Assembly: GCA_026391355.1 (NCBI GenBank)
Contig: JAPLDH010000050.1
Location: forward strand, 1-64,000
Length of the DNA stretch: 64,000 nucleotides
Source: Bacteroidota bacterium
GTDB taxonomy: Bacteria; Bacteroidota; Bacteroidia; Bacteroidales; FEN-979
Direction: 5' to 3'
In this document: in pieces, positions 26,086 through 35,079 of the stretch
Layout of the letters: each line of letters opens with the position of its first letter
Position numbering within the stretch: position 1 is the first letter of the stretch
The notes under the pieces: model-generated
Databases searched by the model: none
What the model saw: only the letters and a program-made list of their open reading frames with translations
Told to the model about the DNA's origin: nothing
Program-made: the position numbers and the translations under genes

Positions 26086-28248
26086 TTAGTCCTGATAAGG
26101 AGCCACTGTTTCAATCAATTCGGGCAGGTCCATTCCGAGGGCTTTCAGGTGTTCAATCTTTGGAACGCCATTTTTAGTCCACCCACGGCGGGTATACACA
26201 GCATCGAGAAGTTGCTCGTATTGATTTTCGCGGTGTTTACGGAGAACGGACATTTTTTCTTCTGTTGATTTCCCGGCAGGGTCGAACCCGACTTTTTCAA
26301 TCAATTGCTTATCATAACGTTCTGCACGTGATTCGTATTCTTCCTTTGTTACAGGACCACAGGCACGATAGGGTTGTGCATCGTGTTTACGGGTGCCATA
26401 ACCACGGCGAAGGTTGAATATCCGCTGGAAGTTATATACTCTTTCCGATTGCCGCACCAGTTCTTTTTTGTCGATGTTTTGTCCCGTCACTGCATTAAAG
26501 ATGGTAACGTAATTGTCGACATGTTCCGGGACTTTTGCAGGTTCACCGGACTCTGCGTTGTTCTCGGGTTCAACATCGTTCCAGGGAAGCTTGCAGAATC
26601 CGGCCAGGCCGAACCAGGTGCGGAACATCGGGAAATAATGCAACGCTTCAGCTTTCTTCTCGAAAGTAGGGATCTGGTTATTCACCATGTCCATGAAAAT
26701 CAACCAGGCTTCGTCGTGTTGAGGACCTTTGTTAGTCATGGCATATCCGCCCTGCTGGGCAAGTGACTCCTTGGAAACGTATTGCGAATACTCAAGGCCT
26801 TTGTTTTCCATTCCGATATCCTGCATAAATTGTGCATCTCCCCACCCATTTTTGGCAAAGATCCCTTTCATTTTCCTGACACCCTGACCGGCAGTCAGTC
26901 CAAAACCTTCACCCCGTGAAACCTGGTGCAGCAATTCCATAGCGTCGTCGGCATTCCCAAAGTTGAGTTTTAAACCACCGGTCCGTTCCTCGTTAATGAT
27001 GCCATTTTCATAACATTCCATAACGAATCCGAGAATGGTTCCCCAGGAAATTGTACAGATGCCATAAGTATCACAATAGAAATTGGCCTCGATCGTGAAA
27101 TCAGGATTAAAGATACCCGCTATTGAACCGAGCGAGGAGGTAGTTTCATATTCAGGACCATCGACAATTACCTTTTGTCCTTTGTAAGGCCCTGAGCGGA
27201 GTTCATAGTTGTCTACACCTTTGGCACACGACATATTGCAGCCGATCCAGCATCCATCAGGTACATTCTGTGTAAAGAAGGATTTCCACACATCTCCCCG
27301 GATCTTGAATGCGTCCGGATGGCTTCCAAACTTAAAATTATTGACCGGTAAAAGATCATAGTCGTTCATGATAAGGGTGAGGTGAGCCGTTCCTTTGGAC
27401 CTCATCTCGCATTGTTTGTCGTCGAGTTCCCGCATCTCTTTATTGAACTTCCGTCCACGTTCCTGGATAGCTTCCATGTTCACGACATTGTTACGGTTAC
27501 CACCAATGTTTTTCACTTTTGCTACAAGGGCTTTGATCTTTTTATCCCTGAGAACGGTTCCAATACCACCGCGACCCGCCTGTTTCAAACGGACCAGCTT
27601 GCGTTTTGTATCATAAAAGGTAAAATTCAGCATGCCGATCAGTGAATGTTCGGCAGCAGTTCCTGCAGAAACAACAGCAACATTCATTTTATCTTTTTCA
27701 TTTCCATCTTTGGCAAAAGTTTCATGAAGAATCTCACCAAGTACATGACTATCCGACGGAAGGTCACCTGCTTCATAAACTTCAATGGTTTCACGTTCTT
27801 CATCCAAAAGGATCAGTATCTCCTGGTCTGATTTTCCCTGCACCTCGAGTGCATCAAACCCGCAAAACTTAAGGAATGGGCCAAAAAAGCCGCCGACATT
27901 CGAGTCGACGATGCAATCGGTTTGAGGGCTGATGGCACAACATATCGCTTTGCCTGAACCGGAATACTGGGTAATTCCGCAACAAGGACCACCTGAAATA
28001 ACAATCTCATTTTCAGGATCATTCCATTTTGTTTCAGGTTTTGTGGCATCCCATAAAAGCCGGAGATCGAATCCCTTGCCGCCAATGAATTTGTCCTTCA
28101 TCTGCTGACTTACCGGTTTCTCTTTGATGGAAAAATCAGAGACATTGATGTACAATGTCCTGTTGTTATATCCTTTATCAATCGGCGCCCAGGTGTACTT
28201 GTATGATTTTAACAGTTTGTGTTTTGCCTTAAATTCTTCGAAGTTCAT
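26086..28248 (-). CDS. aor: Aldehyde ferredoxin oxidoreductase-family tungstoenzyme
   Basis: A 720-residue protein of the AOR family. The N-terminal domain (residues about 35-240) contains FIGGKGFDLRLLWD and NEIVISGGPCCG, then AGRGGIGTVLRDKKIKALV. The C-terminal domain holds three cluster Cys at 333, 337 and 341 (CWIGCNMSC) and a likely fourth at 552 (GFCKLPW). The usual spacing is Cx2Cx3C; here it is Cx3Cx3C, so this is a side branch of the family. It oxidises aldehydes or carries out a related low-potential reaction with a bis-pterin tungsten cofactor and a [4Fe-4S] cluster. The substrate is not predictable. A ModE box lies 79 bp upstream. Confidence 0.88.
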   Translation of the reverse strand: MNFEEFKAKHKLLKSYKYTWAPIDKGYNNRTLYINVSDFSIKEKPVSQQMKDKFIGGKGFDLRLLWDATKPETKWNDPENEIVISGGPCCGITQYSGSGKAICCAISPQTDCIVDSNVGGFFGPFLKFCGFDALEVQGKSDQEILILLDEERETIEVYEAGDLPSDSHVLGEILHETFAKDGNEKDKMNVAVVSAGTAAEHSLIGMLNFTFYDTKRKLVRLKQAGRGGIGTVLRDKKIKALVAKVKNIGGNRNNVVNMEAIQERGRKFNKEMRELDDKQCEMRSKGTAHLTLIMNDYDLLPVNNFKFGSHPDAFKIRGDVWKSFFTQNVPDGCWIGCNMSCAKGVDNYELRSGPYKGQKVIVDGPEYETTSSLGSIAGIFNPDFTIEANFYCDTYGICTISWGTILGFVMECYENGIINEERTGGLKLNFGNADDAMELLHQVSRGEGFGLTAGQGVRKMKGIFAKNGWGDAQFMQDIGMENKGLEYSQYVSKESLAQQGGYAMTNKGPQHDEAWLIFMDMVNNQIPTFEKKAEALHYFPMFRTWFGLAGFCKLPWNDVEPENNAESGEPAKVPEHVDNYVTIFNAVTGQNIDKKELVRQSERVYNFQRIFNLRRGYGTRKHDAQPYRACGPVTKEEYESRAERYDKQLIEKVGFDPAGKSTEEKMSVLRKHRENQYEQLLDAVYTRRGWTKNGVPKIEHLKALGMDLPELIETVAPYQD

Positions 28249-28278
28249 AGTAAGTTTGTTTTGTGAGTTAATTCACAG

Positions 28279-28286
28279 CAAAAATA
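28279..28286 (-). promoter_or_regulatory. Predicted -7 element of the AOR promoter
   Basis: TATTTTTG on the minus strand, about 30 bp before the AOR ATG, fits TAnnTTTG. Transcription would start near 28272. The ModE box centre then lies about 66 bp upstream of the start. Confidence 0.45.
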
Positions 28287-28326
28287 TTGAAAAATTCTTA
28301 TATAAATGATGGATTTTCAAAAAGTT

Positions 28327-28350
28327 CGATATGTTTACCGGTGCATATCG
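28327..28350. promoter_or_regulatory. Putative ModE box 2 (upstream of AOR)
   Basis: A perfect inverted repeat: CGATATG, ten bases (TTTACCGGTG), CATATCG. Half-sites and spacer length equal those of the box at 23980-24003. It lies between the stop of the carboxyltransferase gene and the AOR promoter, upstream of the -33 region, a position compatible with activation. Confidence 0.75.
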
Positions 28351-28385
28351 CCTTTCGCTTTTTCAGTATCCCTGGAAATCAGGAT

Positions 28386-30119
28386 CTATGATCTTCCAAG
28401 GTCTTCATCAGGGTATGAAAGCCATTGGTAGTTATAAAGGCCTTCGAGTAAACGGTTTCTTTTTTCTTCCGGTGTCAGGCGTTCATAGGCTTCGCGTGCT
28501 TCCTGGTGTTTACGTCGTTTTTCTTCCTCGATGTGGTATATGTTTGTCAGATACCGTTCTTCTACACATTTGGTAAGGAAATCGCGTGCCACTGTCGGAA
28601 AGAGCTCCAGAAGCAATTCATCCTTCTCTGTTTCCGCAAGTTTCATGTCGCCATAATCTTCGAAAACAGTATTTTCCTGCTTTTTATAATTTTTTGTGTC
28701 ATAAGGGGTTTCTTCCCTGACACCGGTGAGCTCTTCGCGAAAATCAGGATCCACGGGAATGGGTGTTTTTCCATAGATCCCTTTCACGAGGTTGACAAAC
28801 TGAATGGATTTTGTTGTAAAGAAGGGCATGCCTTTATTTTCATCGATTACACAGTTTACGGCCTGAACACCAACGATCTGGCTGGTAGGGGTAACGAGCG
28901 GAGGGCATCCCGATTTTATTCTCACCAGTGGCACCAGTTCAAGCACACGGGGTAACAGATGATCCAACCTGAGTTGTTTCAGTTGTGCAAGCATATTGGT
29001 GTACATACCACCGGGAATTTCAGCTCTTTTCACGGTTTCGTCAGCTTCCGGAAAGTTAAAATATTTCTCAATTTCGTGGCATGCATCGAGGAGTTCTTCT
29101 TCCTTGTCGCGTTTTGCCATATAGATAGCTTTTGTGAAGAGACGGTTGATCTCACGTGACAGCTTATAATCAGAGATATCAAAGTCGATAGGGAACACTT
29201 TGTAGGAGTCGAATTCCGAGAGTTCTTCCCTAATGATTTTCAGCTCTTTATTGATCTTTGCAACAGCCTTAAGGTTAACGCCGGTATCAATTCCGAGGCG
29301 GTCAGCAAAGATCTGGACAATCTCAAAAGCGGGTGCAGCGGGTCCTCCTGCAAAGTTCAGGATGGAAGTATCGACAATGTCTACCCCATTGATCATTGCC
29401 ATCAGAACCGAAGCCAGTCCGAATCCCGGGGTGCAATGGGTATGAAAGTCAACCGGAACGTTTACCTCTTCTTTTAATTGCCGGATCATTTTCCCGGCTC
29501 TCAGGGGAGTGACAAGTCCGGCCATATCCTTGATACTGATCATATCCGCACCCAGGGATTCCATTTCTTTTGCCTTTTCAACAAAATACTCGATGGTGAA
29601 TATATTATGGGGCAACGATTTAAAATGGGCCCATGATTTTATCTTTTGTTTGGCTGAGAACTTGGGATCGACCGTATAACTGATGGCACAATCGGCAATA
29701 CCCCCGCTTTCCCTGACATACCGGATGGTGGATTTCATATTATCCACGTCATTCAGTGCATCAAAGATCCGCATAATCCCAATTCCGGATTTAATAGCAT
29801 TCCGGTTAAAACCTTCGATAACATCTTCAGGATATGGATTGTATCCAAACAGGTTCCTTCCCCTGGAGAGTGCGGTTAATAAAGAAATATCACCAATTGC
29901 AGTTTTAATTTTTTCAAGCCGGTCCCATGGGTTTTCTCCGAGATAACGCATTACCGAATCAGGTACGGCACCGCCCCAAACCTCCAGGGCATAAAAATTT
30001 GCTTCCTTGTAAAAAGGAAGAACACGGTCAACCTGATCCTGCGTCATTCGGGTTGCAAACAGCGATTGCTGGCCATCACGCAAGGTCAGATCCCGGATAA
30101 GTAGCTTTCCTCTCAGCAT
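28386..30119 (-). CDS. Carboxyltransferase, pyruvate carboxylase subunit B/oxaloacetate decarboxylase alpha type, no biotin domain
   Basis: A 577-residue protein. The TIM-barrel carboxyltransferase domain shows RDLTLRDGQQSLFATRM (metal-binding Asp and substrate Arg), LNDVDNM, IKDMAGLVTP with the active-site Lys, and the metal-binding DFHTHCTPG. It is followed by a PYC_OADA conserved domain (GGMYTNMLAQLKQL). The AMKM biotin-carrier domain found at the C-terminus of many relatives is absent; the tail is charged and helical. It therefore needs a separate biotin carrier. It moves carboxyl groups between pyruvate and oxaloacetate. It is upstream of AOR on the same strand, but the AOR promoter separates them. 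Confidence 0.88.
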   Translation of the reverse strand: MLRGKLLIRDLTLRDGQQSLFATRMTQDQVDRVLPFYKEANFYALEVWGGAVPDSVMRYLGENPWDRLEKIKTAIGDISLLTALSRGRNLFGYNPYPEDVIEGFNRNAIKSGIGIMRIFDALNDVDNMKSTIRYVRESGGIADCAISYTVDPKFSAKQKIKSWAHFKSLPHNIFTIEYFVEKAKEMESLGADMISIKDMAGLVTPLRAGKMIRQLKEEVNVPVDFHTHCTPGFGLASVLMAMINGVDIVDTSILNFAGGPAAPAFEIVQIFADRLGIDTGVNLKAVAKINKELKIIREELSEFDSYKVFPIDFDISDYKLSREINRLFTKAIYMAKRDKEEELLDACHEIEKYFNFPEADETVKRAEIPGGMYTNMLAQLKQLRLDHLLPRVLELVPLVRIKSGCPPLVTPTSQIVGVQAVNCVIDENKGMPFFTTKSIQFVNLVKGIYGKTPIPVDPDFREELTGVREETPYDTKNYKKQENTVFEDYGDMKLAETEKDELLLELFPTVARDFLTKCVEERYLTNIYHIEEEKRRKHQEAREAYERLTPEEKRNRLLEGLYNYQWLSYPDEDLGRS

Positions 30120-30244
30120 AGTAATTGTATAGTTGTTATTAGTTTCACAAAATTAGTGGTTTTTATATTACCCAAATTTATATTTTTGTAAGTGAAAGGG
30201 AGAGAATAATTGATGAATTGATGAATTATTGAGTTGTTGATTAA

Positions 30245-30826
30245 ATGACCTTCGAAGAGATAAAATTACGGTTGCAGAAGAAAACTGTGGGAATTGCCGG
30301 GGCAGGAGGGTTGGGATCCAATTGTGCCGTTGCATTGGTGCGGGTTGGTATTGGGACTATTGTTATTGCTGATTTTGATGTGGTAAGTGAAGGCAATCTC
30401 AACCGTCAGTATTATTTCTTCGACCAGATCGGGAAACCCAAAGTCAACGCAATAAAAGAAAACATTCAAAGGATCAATCCTATGGCAAATGTTATTACCT
30501 GGGATCTTAAACTTGACCCGCAAAACCTGAACAGGATTTTCAGGAATTGTGACGTGGTTGTTGAAGCTTTTGATAATGCTGACCAGAAGGAGATGCTGAT
30601 CGAGACAATACTTACTGCTTATCCGGAAAAACCGCTGATCGTTGGTCTTGGAATGGCAGGATGGGGAATGAATGATACAATACATGTCAGAAAGATCGAT
30701 AATATGTATATTTGCGGGGATGAGGTTTCAGAAATCCATAACGAGTTGCCTCCAATTGCTCCCAGGGTAGGTATTGTGGCCAATATCCAGGCGAATGTGG
30801 TTCTGGAGATATTGTTGAAAGATTAA
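30245..30826 (+). CDS. ThiF-family adenylyltransferase, short form
   Basis: A 193-residue E1-like protein. GIAGAGGLGSNCAVALVRVG is the ATP-binding glycine loop; DVVSEGNLNRQYYF holds the Arg finger and Asp; DADQ-like VVEAFDNADQKEML follows. The two CxxC zinc motifs of E. coli ThiF/MoeB are absent. Members of this short type activate a ThiS or MoaD-like carrier. The ThiS-like gene starts 50 bp downstream, so the pair may serve thiamine or molybdopterin/tungstopterin sulfur transfer; the AOR and cofactor genes nearby make the latter plausible (inference). Confidence 0.85.
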   Translation: MTFEEIKLRLQKKTVGIAGAGGLGSNCAVALVRVGIGTIVIADFDVVSEGNLNRQYYFFDQIGKPKVNAIKENIQRINPMANVITWDLKLDPQNLNRIFRNCDVVVEAFDNADQKEMLIETILTAYPEKPLIVGLGMAGWGMNDTIHVRKIDNMYICGDEVSEIHNELPPIAPRVGIVANIQANVVLEILLKD

Positions 30827-30876
30827 GAATGAACTGGTGAATTGGCCAGTGAAAAAAATAATTTATGTAAAGCAAG

Positions 30877-31080
30877 ATGAAGATAATATTAAATAATAAT
30901 CCGGAAACAGTTGATGTTGACCAGATTTCGATTACAGAATTGTTGAGAAGAAAGAATTATTCTTTTAAGATGTTGATTGTGAAGATTAATGGTAAACTGG
31001 TAAAGAAGGATGAATATGAGGCTTCATTTATCAAGGATGGAGATGATGTAATGGTGCTGCACCTGATCAGCGGAGGATAA
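30877..31080 (+). CDS. ThiS/MoaD-like sulfur carrier protein
   Basis: A 67-residue beta-grasp protein ending in VLHLISGG, with the C-terminal Gly-Gly that is adenylylated and thiocarboxylated. ISITELLRRKNY is the central helix. It follows the ThiF-like gene and probably is its substrate. It is assigned ThiS-like by sequence, but a MoaD role cannot be excluded since no moaD/moaE appears in the window. Confidence 0.82.
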   Translation: MKIILNNNPETVDVDQISITELLRRKNYSFKMLIVKINGKLVKKDEYEASFIKDGDDVMVLHLISGG

Positions 31081-31092
31081 AAGTGAATGACG

Positions 31093-31112
31093 CCTGCCTG
31101 CCGGCAGGCAGG
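31093..31112. repeat. 20-bp perfect palindrome CCTGCCTGCC/GGCAGGCAGG
   Basis: Two CCTG words facing two CAGG words with no loop. It lies between the thiS-like gene and the symporter, followed by AT-rich GAATATGCGAATGACG tandem words (31113-31175). This GC-rich palindrome is a widespread interspersed motif in environmental Bacteroidota and related genomes (from memory). Confidence 0.8.
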
Positions 31113-31175
31113 AATATGCGAATGACGAATATGTGAATGACGACTATGCGAATGACGAATATGCGAATAGCCAAT
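31113..31175. repeat. Tandem AATATGCGAATGACG words
   Basis: Four degenerate 15-bp copies downstream of the palindrome, in the gap before the symporter. No coding or hairpin signal is seen. Confidence 0.7.
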
Positions 31176-31215
31176 ATTTCCTTATTCATACTTCATAAAC
31201 CATAATTATTTTTCT

Positions 31216-32661
31216 ATGTTGTTTGTATTCATCCTTTATCTTATTGCCACGATGTTTATCGCGTGGTGGTATTCCCGTGGGGAAAAGACAAATGCCGAGT
31301 TTGTTCTTGGCGGGAAAAAGTTTTCCGGTACTGCCCTGGCATTATCGGAGAGGGCTACAGGGGAATCAGCCTGGCTGCTCCTGGGACTTACCGGTTATGC
31401 TTACTCTGACGGGTTGAGCGCTATTTGGGTAGCATTGGGATGCGTAATCGGGATCACTTTTATCTGGCTGGTGATGGCAAGCCGGTTAAGGAGAGAAACG
31501 GAGCGTTCAGGTGTAATGACCATTTCAAGCCTTCTTTCGAAAAGGTTTCCGGGAGCAGAAAAACCGATTGGGATGCTTTCTGCAATTATTGTGGTCTTCT
31601 TTTTTATCTTTTACATTGCTGCTCAATTCAGCGGTTCAGGAAAAGTGTTGAATAAAACCTTCGGGTTGGATCCATTCTGGGGCATCATCATCGGATCTTT
31701 TGTGGTGACGGTATATTGTGTGATGGGCGGCTTCATTGCTGTTGTCGTTACCGATGTTTTCCAGTCGATCCTGATGATCTTCACACTCGTGGCTTTTCCA
31801 ATAATTGCAATCGTTATCGCATCAACACAAAATATTCATATAGCACAGATCATTGAAAATGCGGATCCTGCTTATTTATCTTTTACCCACGGTAAAACCG
31901 GTTCGGCGGCGGTCATTCTGGTGATGAGCGGTTTGAGTTGGGCATTGGGGTATACCGGACAGCCACAGCTATTGACGAGGATGATGGCGATCAGGAATGA
32001 GAAAGAAGTGAAAACAGCCAAAAAAGTAGCGGTCACCTGGACCATCTTTGCATATATCGGGGCCATCCTGATCGGGTTGTTCGGGATTGCTTTTGTGAAA
32101 GGCGGACCCCTGACCGCAGAAGCTCCGAAACTATTGCAGGATGCAGAAAAGATTCTGCCTGTTATGGTAATTGCACTTGTAAATCCGATCCTTGCCGGGA
32201 TTCTGCTTTCGGGTGTAATCTCTGCAATGATGTCGACAGCCTCATCGGAAGTCACGGTTTCCTCTGCTTCCATCACAGAAGATATTTACAAAAATCTCAA
32301 AAAAAATTCCCCATCCCCGAAACGGATGCTGATGCTGAACCAGATTGTAACACTTGCGATTGGAATAGTGGCGATCATTCTTGCACTGACAATGGCAGAT
32401 ACAGTTTACGGTTTGGTCTCCTATGCCTGGTCAGGAATCGGTTCATCTTTTGGTCCCGCTTTACTTCTCCTGTTATTCTGGAAAAAGTTTTCAAGGGCAG
32501 GCATGTTTGCCTCCCTGATCACAGGGACGGTAGCAACCGTAATCTGGAAGAACCTGTTTGAGACTTCTACCGGGGTATCAGAGAGGCTTGCCAGTTTCAT
32601 CATTGCGTTCGTGATGGCTGTATTATTTTCTTTACTGATCCCTGAAAAGACGAAAGCCTGA
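31216..32661 (+). CDS. Sodium:solute symporter, SSS family (PutP-like)
   Basis: A 481-residue inner-membrane protein with about 13 helices. GGKKFSGTALALSERATGESAW is a family landmark (ALSERATGESAWLLLGL). The sodium/solute-binding segments GGFIAVVVTDVFQ and SGVISAMMSTASSEV are present. The closest usual relatives are sodium/proline symporters, and pruA in the window supports proline as substrate (inference). It is convergent with folC, sharing no space. Confidence 0.87.
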   Translation: MLFVFILYLIATMFIAWWYSRGEKTNAEFVLGGKKFSGTALALSERATGESAWLLLGLTGYAYSDGLSAIWVALGCVIGITFIWLVMASRLRRETERSGVMTISSLLSKRFPGAEKPIGMLSAIIVVFFFIFYIAAQFSGSGKVLNKTFGLDPFWGIIIGSFVVTVYCVMGGFIAVVVTDVFQSILMIFTLVAFPIIAIVIASTQNIHIAQIIENADPAYLSFTHGKTGSAAVILVMSGLSWALGYTGQPQLLTRMMAIRNEKEVKTAKKVAVTWTIFAYIGAILIGLFGIAFVKGGPLTAEAPKLLQDAEKILPVMVIALVNPILAGILLSGVISAMMSTASSEVTVSSASITEDIYKNLKKNSPSPKRMLMLNQIVTLAIGIVAIILALTMADTVYGLVSYAWSGIGSSFGPALLLLLFWKKFSRAGMFASLITGTVATVIWKNLFETSTGVSERLASFIIAFVMAVLFSLLIPEKTKA

Positions 32662-33975
32662 TCAAACTACTTCTGCCACTACGAACATGCTTCCTCCAAC
32701 GAAAACAAGATCTTCTCCGGTAGCATTTGCCCTGGCTGCTGCAAGGGCAGTTGCAACGGAAGGATAGGCATCTCCATGCAAACCTGCTTTGAATGCCACA
32801 TTTTGCAGGTTATGCTGATCGAGCCCTCTTGGGATATCTGCTTTACAGAAGTAATAAACAGCATCGCGCGGCAACAATTCAAGGATGGTGTGAATATCTT
32901 TATCATTGACCACTCCGAAAACAAAATGCAGTATTTTGTGAGGTGTGGCATCGATCTGCATCAAAACTTCTTTGATCCCTTCTTCATTATGTCCTGAATC
33001 ACAGATTGTTAAAGGTAAACGCGATAAGATCTGCCAGCGACCGGAAAGATGAGTGTTTTTTATCACGCGTTGGATCCCTCTCCGGATTTCTTCCCTTGTT
33101 ATGTCAATCCCGGTTTTTGAGAGCATCTCGAAGACCCCGGCCACGGTTACGATATTTTTTTTCTGGTATCTTCCCTGCAATGGTGACCTGAGGGAAGTTA
33201 AAAAGAGTTTGTTTATCCGGAAAACATCCAGAATCAGATAATGGTTGTCAGTTGATTTTACCGGAGGCTTTGGCATTTGTTTATGTTCAGCCACTGAATA
33301 GATACCATCAGCAAATAAAATTTCCGAACCGGTCGATTTTGCTTTCTCAATAAAGACAGATCTTGTACTTTCACCTGTTTCACCGATAACCACAGGTACA
33401 CCCGGTTTAATGATCCCTGCTTTTTCCGCTGCAATTTTTTCGAGTGTGTCGCCCAGAAATTGCATATGATCGAAGCTGATATTTGTGATGACGGAAACCA
33501 GGGGAGTGATCACGTTTGTGGAGTCGAGCCGTCCACCCATACCAACCTCGATCACGGCGATATCCACCTTCTCCTGCCTGAAATAATCAAAAGCAAGTCC
33601 GGCAGTCATCTCAAAAAAAGAGGGTTGGATCCTTTCAAACCCGGCTTTGTACCGGGCTACAAAATCCGTAATGAAACTTGTACGGATCTTTTTCCCATTG
33701 ACAAGGATACGTTCACGGAAATCTTTCAGGTGAGGCGATGTATATAATCCGGTTTTAAGGCCTTTTTCCTGAAGTACGGAAGCGATCATGTGCGAAGAAG
33801 ATCCTTTCCCGTTGGTTCCGGCTATGTGGATGCTCCTGAAGTGATCCTGGGGATTACCGAGCAGGTCACATATGGCAATGGTGTTGGTGAGGTCAGCACG
33901 GTAGGCAGCAACTCCGATACGCTGATACATCGGGAGCTGAGAAAACAGATAAGCAATAGTGTCGGCGTAATTCAT
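32662..33975 (-). CDS. folC: Folylpolyglutamate synthase/dihydrofolate synthase
   Basis: A 437-residue Mur-ligase-family enzyme. The P-loop is HIAGTNGKGSSSHM. VDIAVIEVGMGGRLDSTNV is the folate-binding/metal segment. The C-terminal domain carries VGGSMFVVAEV. It adds glutamate to folates and, in many bacteria, makes dihydrofolate. It is the last gene of the murF-anmK-folC operon, 11 bp after anmK. Confidence 0.93.
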   Translation of the reverse strand: MNYADTIAYLFSQLPMYQRIGVAAYRADLTNTIAICDLLGNPQDHFRSIHIAGTNGKGSSSHMIASVLQEKGLKTGLYTSPHLKDFRERILVNGKKIRTSFITDFVARYKAGFERIQPSFFEMTAGLAFDYFRQEKVDIAVIEVGMGGRLDSTNVITPLVSVITNISFDHMQFLGDTLEKIAAEKAGIIKPGVPVVIGETGESTRSVFIEKAKSTGSEILFADGIYSVAEHKQMPKPPVKSTDNHYLILDVFRINKLFLTSLRSPLQGRYQKKNIVTVAGVFEMLSKTGIDITREEIRRGIQRVIKNTHLSGRWQILSRLPLTICDSGHNEEGIKEVLMQIDATPHKILHFVFGVVNDKDIHTILELLPRDAVYYFCKADIPRGLDQHNLQNVAFKAGLHGDAYPSVATALAAARANATGEDLVFVGGSMFVVAEVV

Positions 33976-33986
33976 TATAAATAAGA

Positions 33987-35060
33987 CTATTGTGTAGCGA
34001 GGTAAATTGTCCCGCCAATGTTGTCATGGGAGGCACCGGTATATGATCTGAGGCAATTGACCTCATTCCGCCATCTCAGGACTCCAAGAAACGCAAAGAT
34101 CAAGGCTTCTTTAAAATTGATGATAGTCGTATCAGGTATGATCACATTCATTCCTGTTTGTTCCCGGATCTTCCCGACAAGAAACCGGTTAAATGATCCT
34201 CCGCCGGTTATCAACATTCCCTGACCTTTCCGGGAAGGGGCAGCCTGTTGGATCTGCTGGGCGATGTGTTCACTGATAGTCATTAACTTATCTTCAATAG
34301 GGATATCGGACATATTCAGTAAAGGAATGAAGTTGTTTAATAACCATTCTTTTCCCAGTGATTTTGGAAGCGGTTGACTGTAGTATTCGATGTTGTTAAG
34401 CCTGATCAATAAATCCTTGTTAAGGATGCCTTTTCCGGCCAGGGCACCATCCTCATCATAATTTTTGCCGGTTTCCTTAGCCAGGGAATTGAGAACAATA
34501 TTGCACGGGCAAACGTCAAATGCAATCCTTCGTCCATTTTGATCAAAGGAAATGTTAGCAAATCCCCCGAGGTTCAGGCAATAATCATATTCAGGGAACA
34601 GGATTTTATCTCCGATGGGAACCAGTGGTGCACCCTGACCACCTAATGCAACGTCGGAGGAACGGAAATCACAGATCACAGTAACCCCGGTCTCTGCTGC
34701 AATGGCTGCTCCTTTTCCGATCTGCCATGTGATCTTTTTCTCCGGTTGATGAAAAATTGTGTGCCCGTGAGAGGCAATAAAATCGGGGTTTACCTGGTGT
34801 TTGTCAATAAATTGCCTAGTAAGTTTTCCGAGAAAATGCCCATATTCGATATCGGTCAGTACCAGTTCAAATGCAGACCCTGACTCAACAGATGAGAGCC
34901 GGTGACGCCAGTTTTCGGGATACGGGATCGTTTCTGCATTGTTGATGCTGAATGACCATCGGTCGTTGATCTTTTCAAACCTGCAGAAGGCAATATCGAC
35001 GCCGTCAAGGGAGGTTCCCGACATTAAACCGATCACATTATAAAGCGTTTCCGATTGCAT
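33987..35060 (-). CDS. anmK: Anhydro-N-acetylmuramic acid kinase
   Basis: A 357-residue kinase starting MQSETLYNVIGLMSGTSLDG. ATG 35060 is chosen because further upstream codons overlap murF and lack an ATG. The motifs GLMSGTSLDGVD, RSSDVALGGQGAPLVP, NLGGFANIS and ITGGGSFN are all present. It phosphorylates anhydro-MurNAc during cell-wall recycling. It lies 19 bp after murF. Confidence 0.94.
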   Translation of the reverse strand: MQSETLYNVIGLMSGTSLDGVDIAFCRFEKINDRWSFSINNAETIPYPENWRHRLSSVESGSAFELVLTDIEYGHFLGKLTRQFIDKHQVNPDFIASHGHTIFHQPEKKITWQIGKGAAIAAETGVTVICDFRSSDVALGGQGAPLVPIGDKILFPEYDYCLNLGGFANISFDQNGRRIAFDVCPCNIVLNSLAKETGKNYDEDGALAGKGILNKDLLIRLNNIEYYSQPLPKSLGKEWLLNNFIPLLNMSDIPIEDKLMTISEHIAQQIQQAAPSRKGQGMLITGGGSFNRFLVGKIREQTGMNVIIPDTTIINFKEALIFAFLGVLRWRNEVNCLRSYTGASHDNIGGTIYLATQ

Positions 35061-35079
35061 ATTTCTCAATCCTGTCTTT

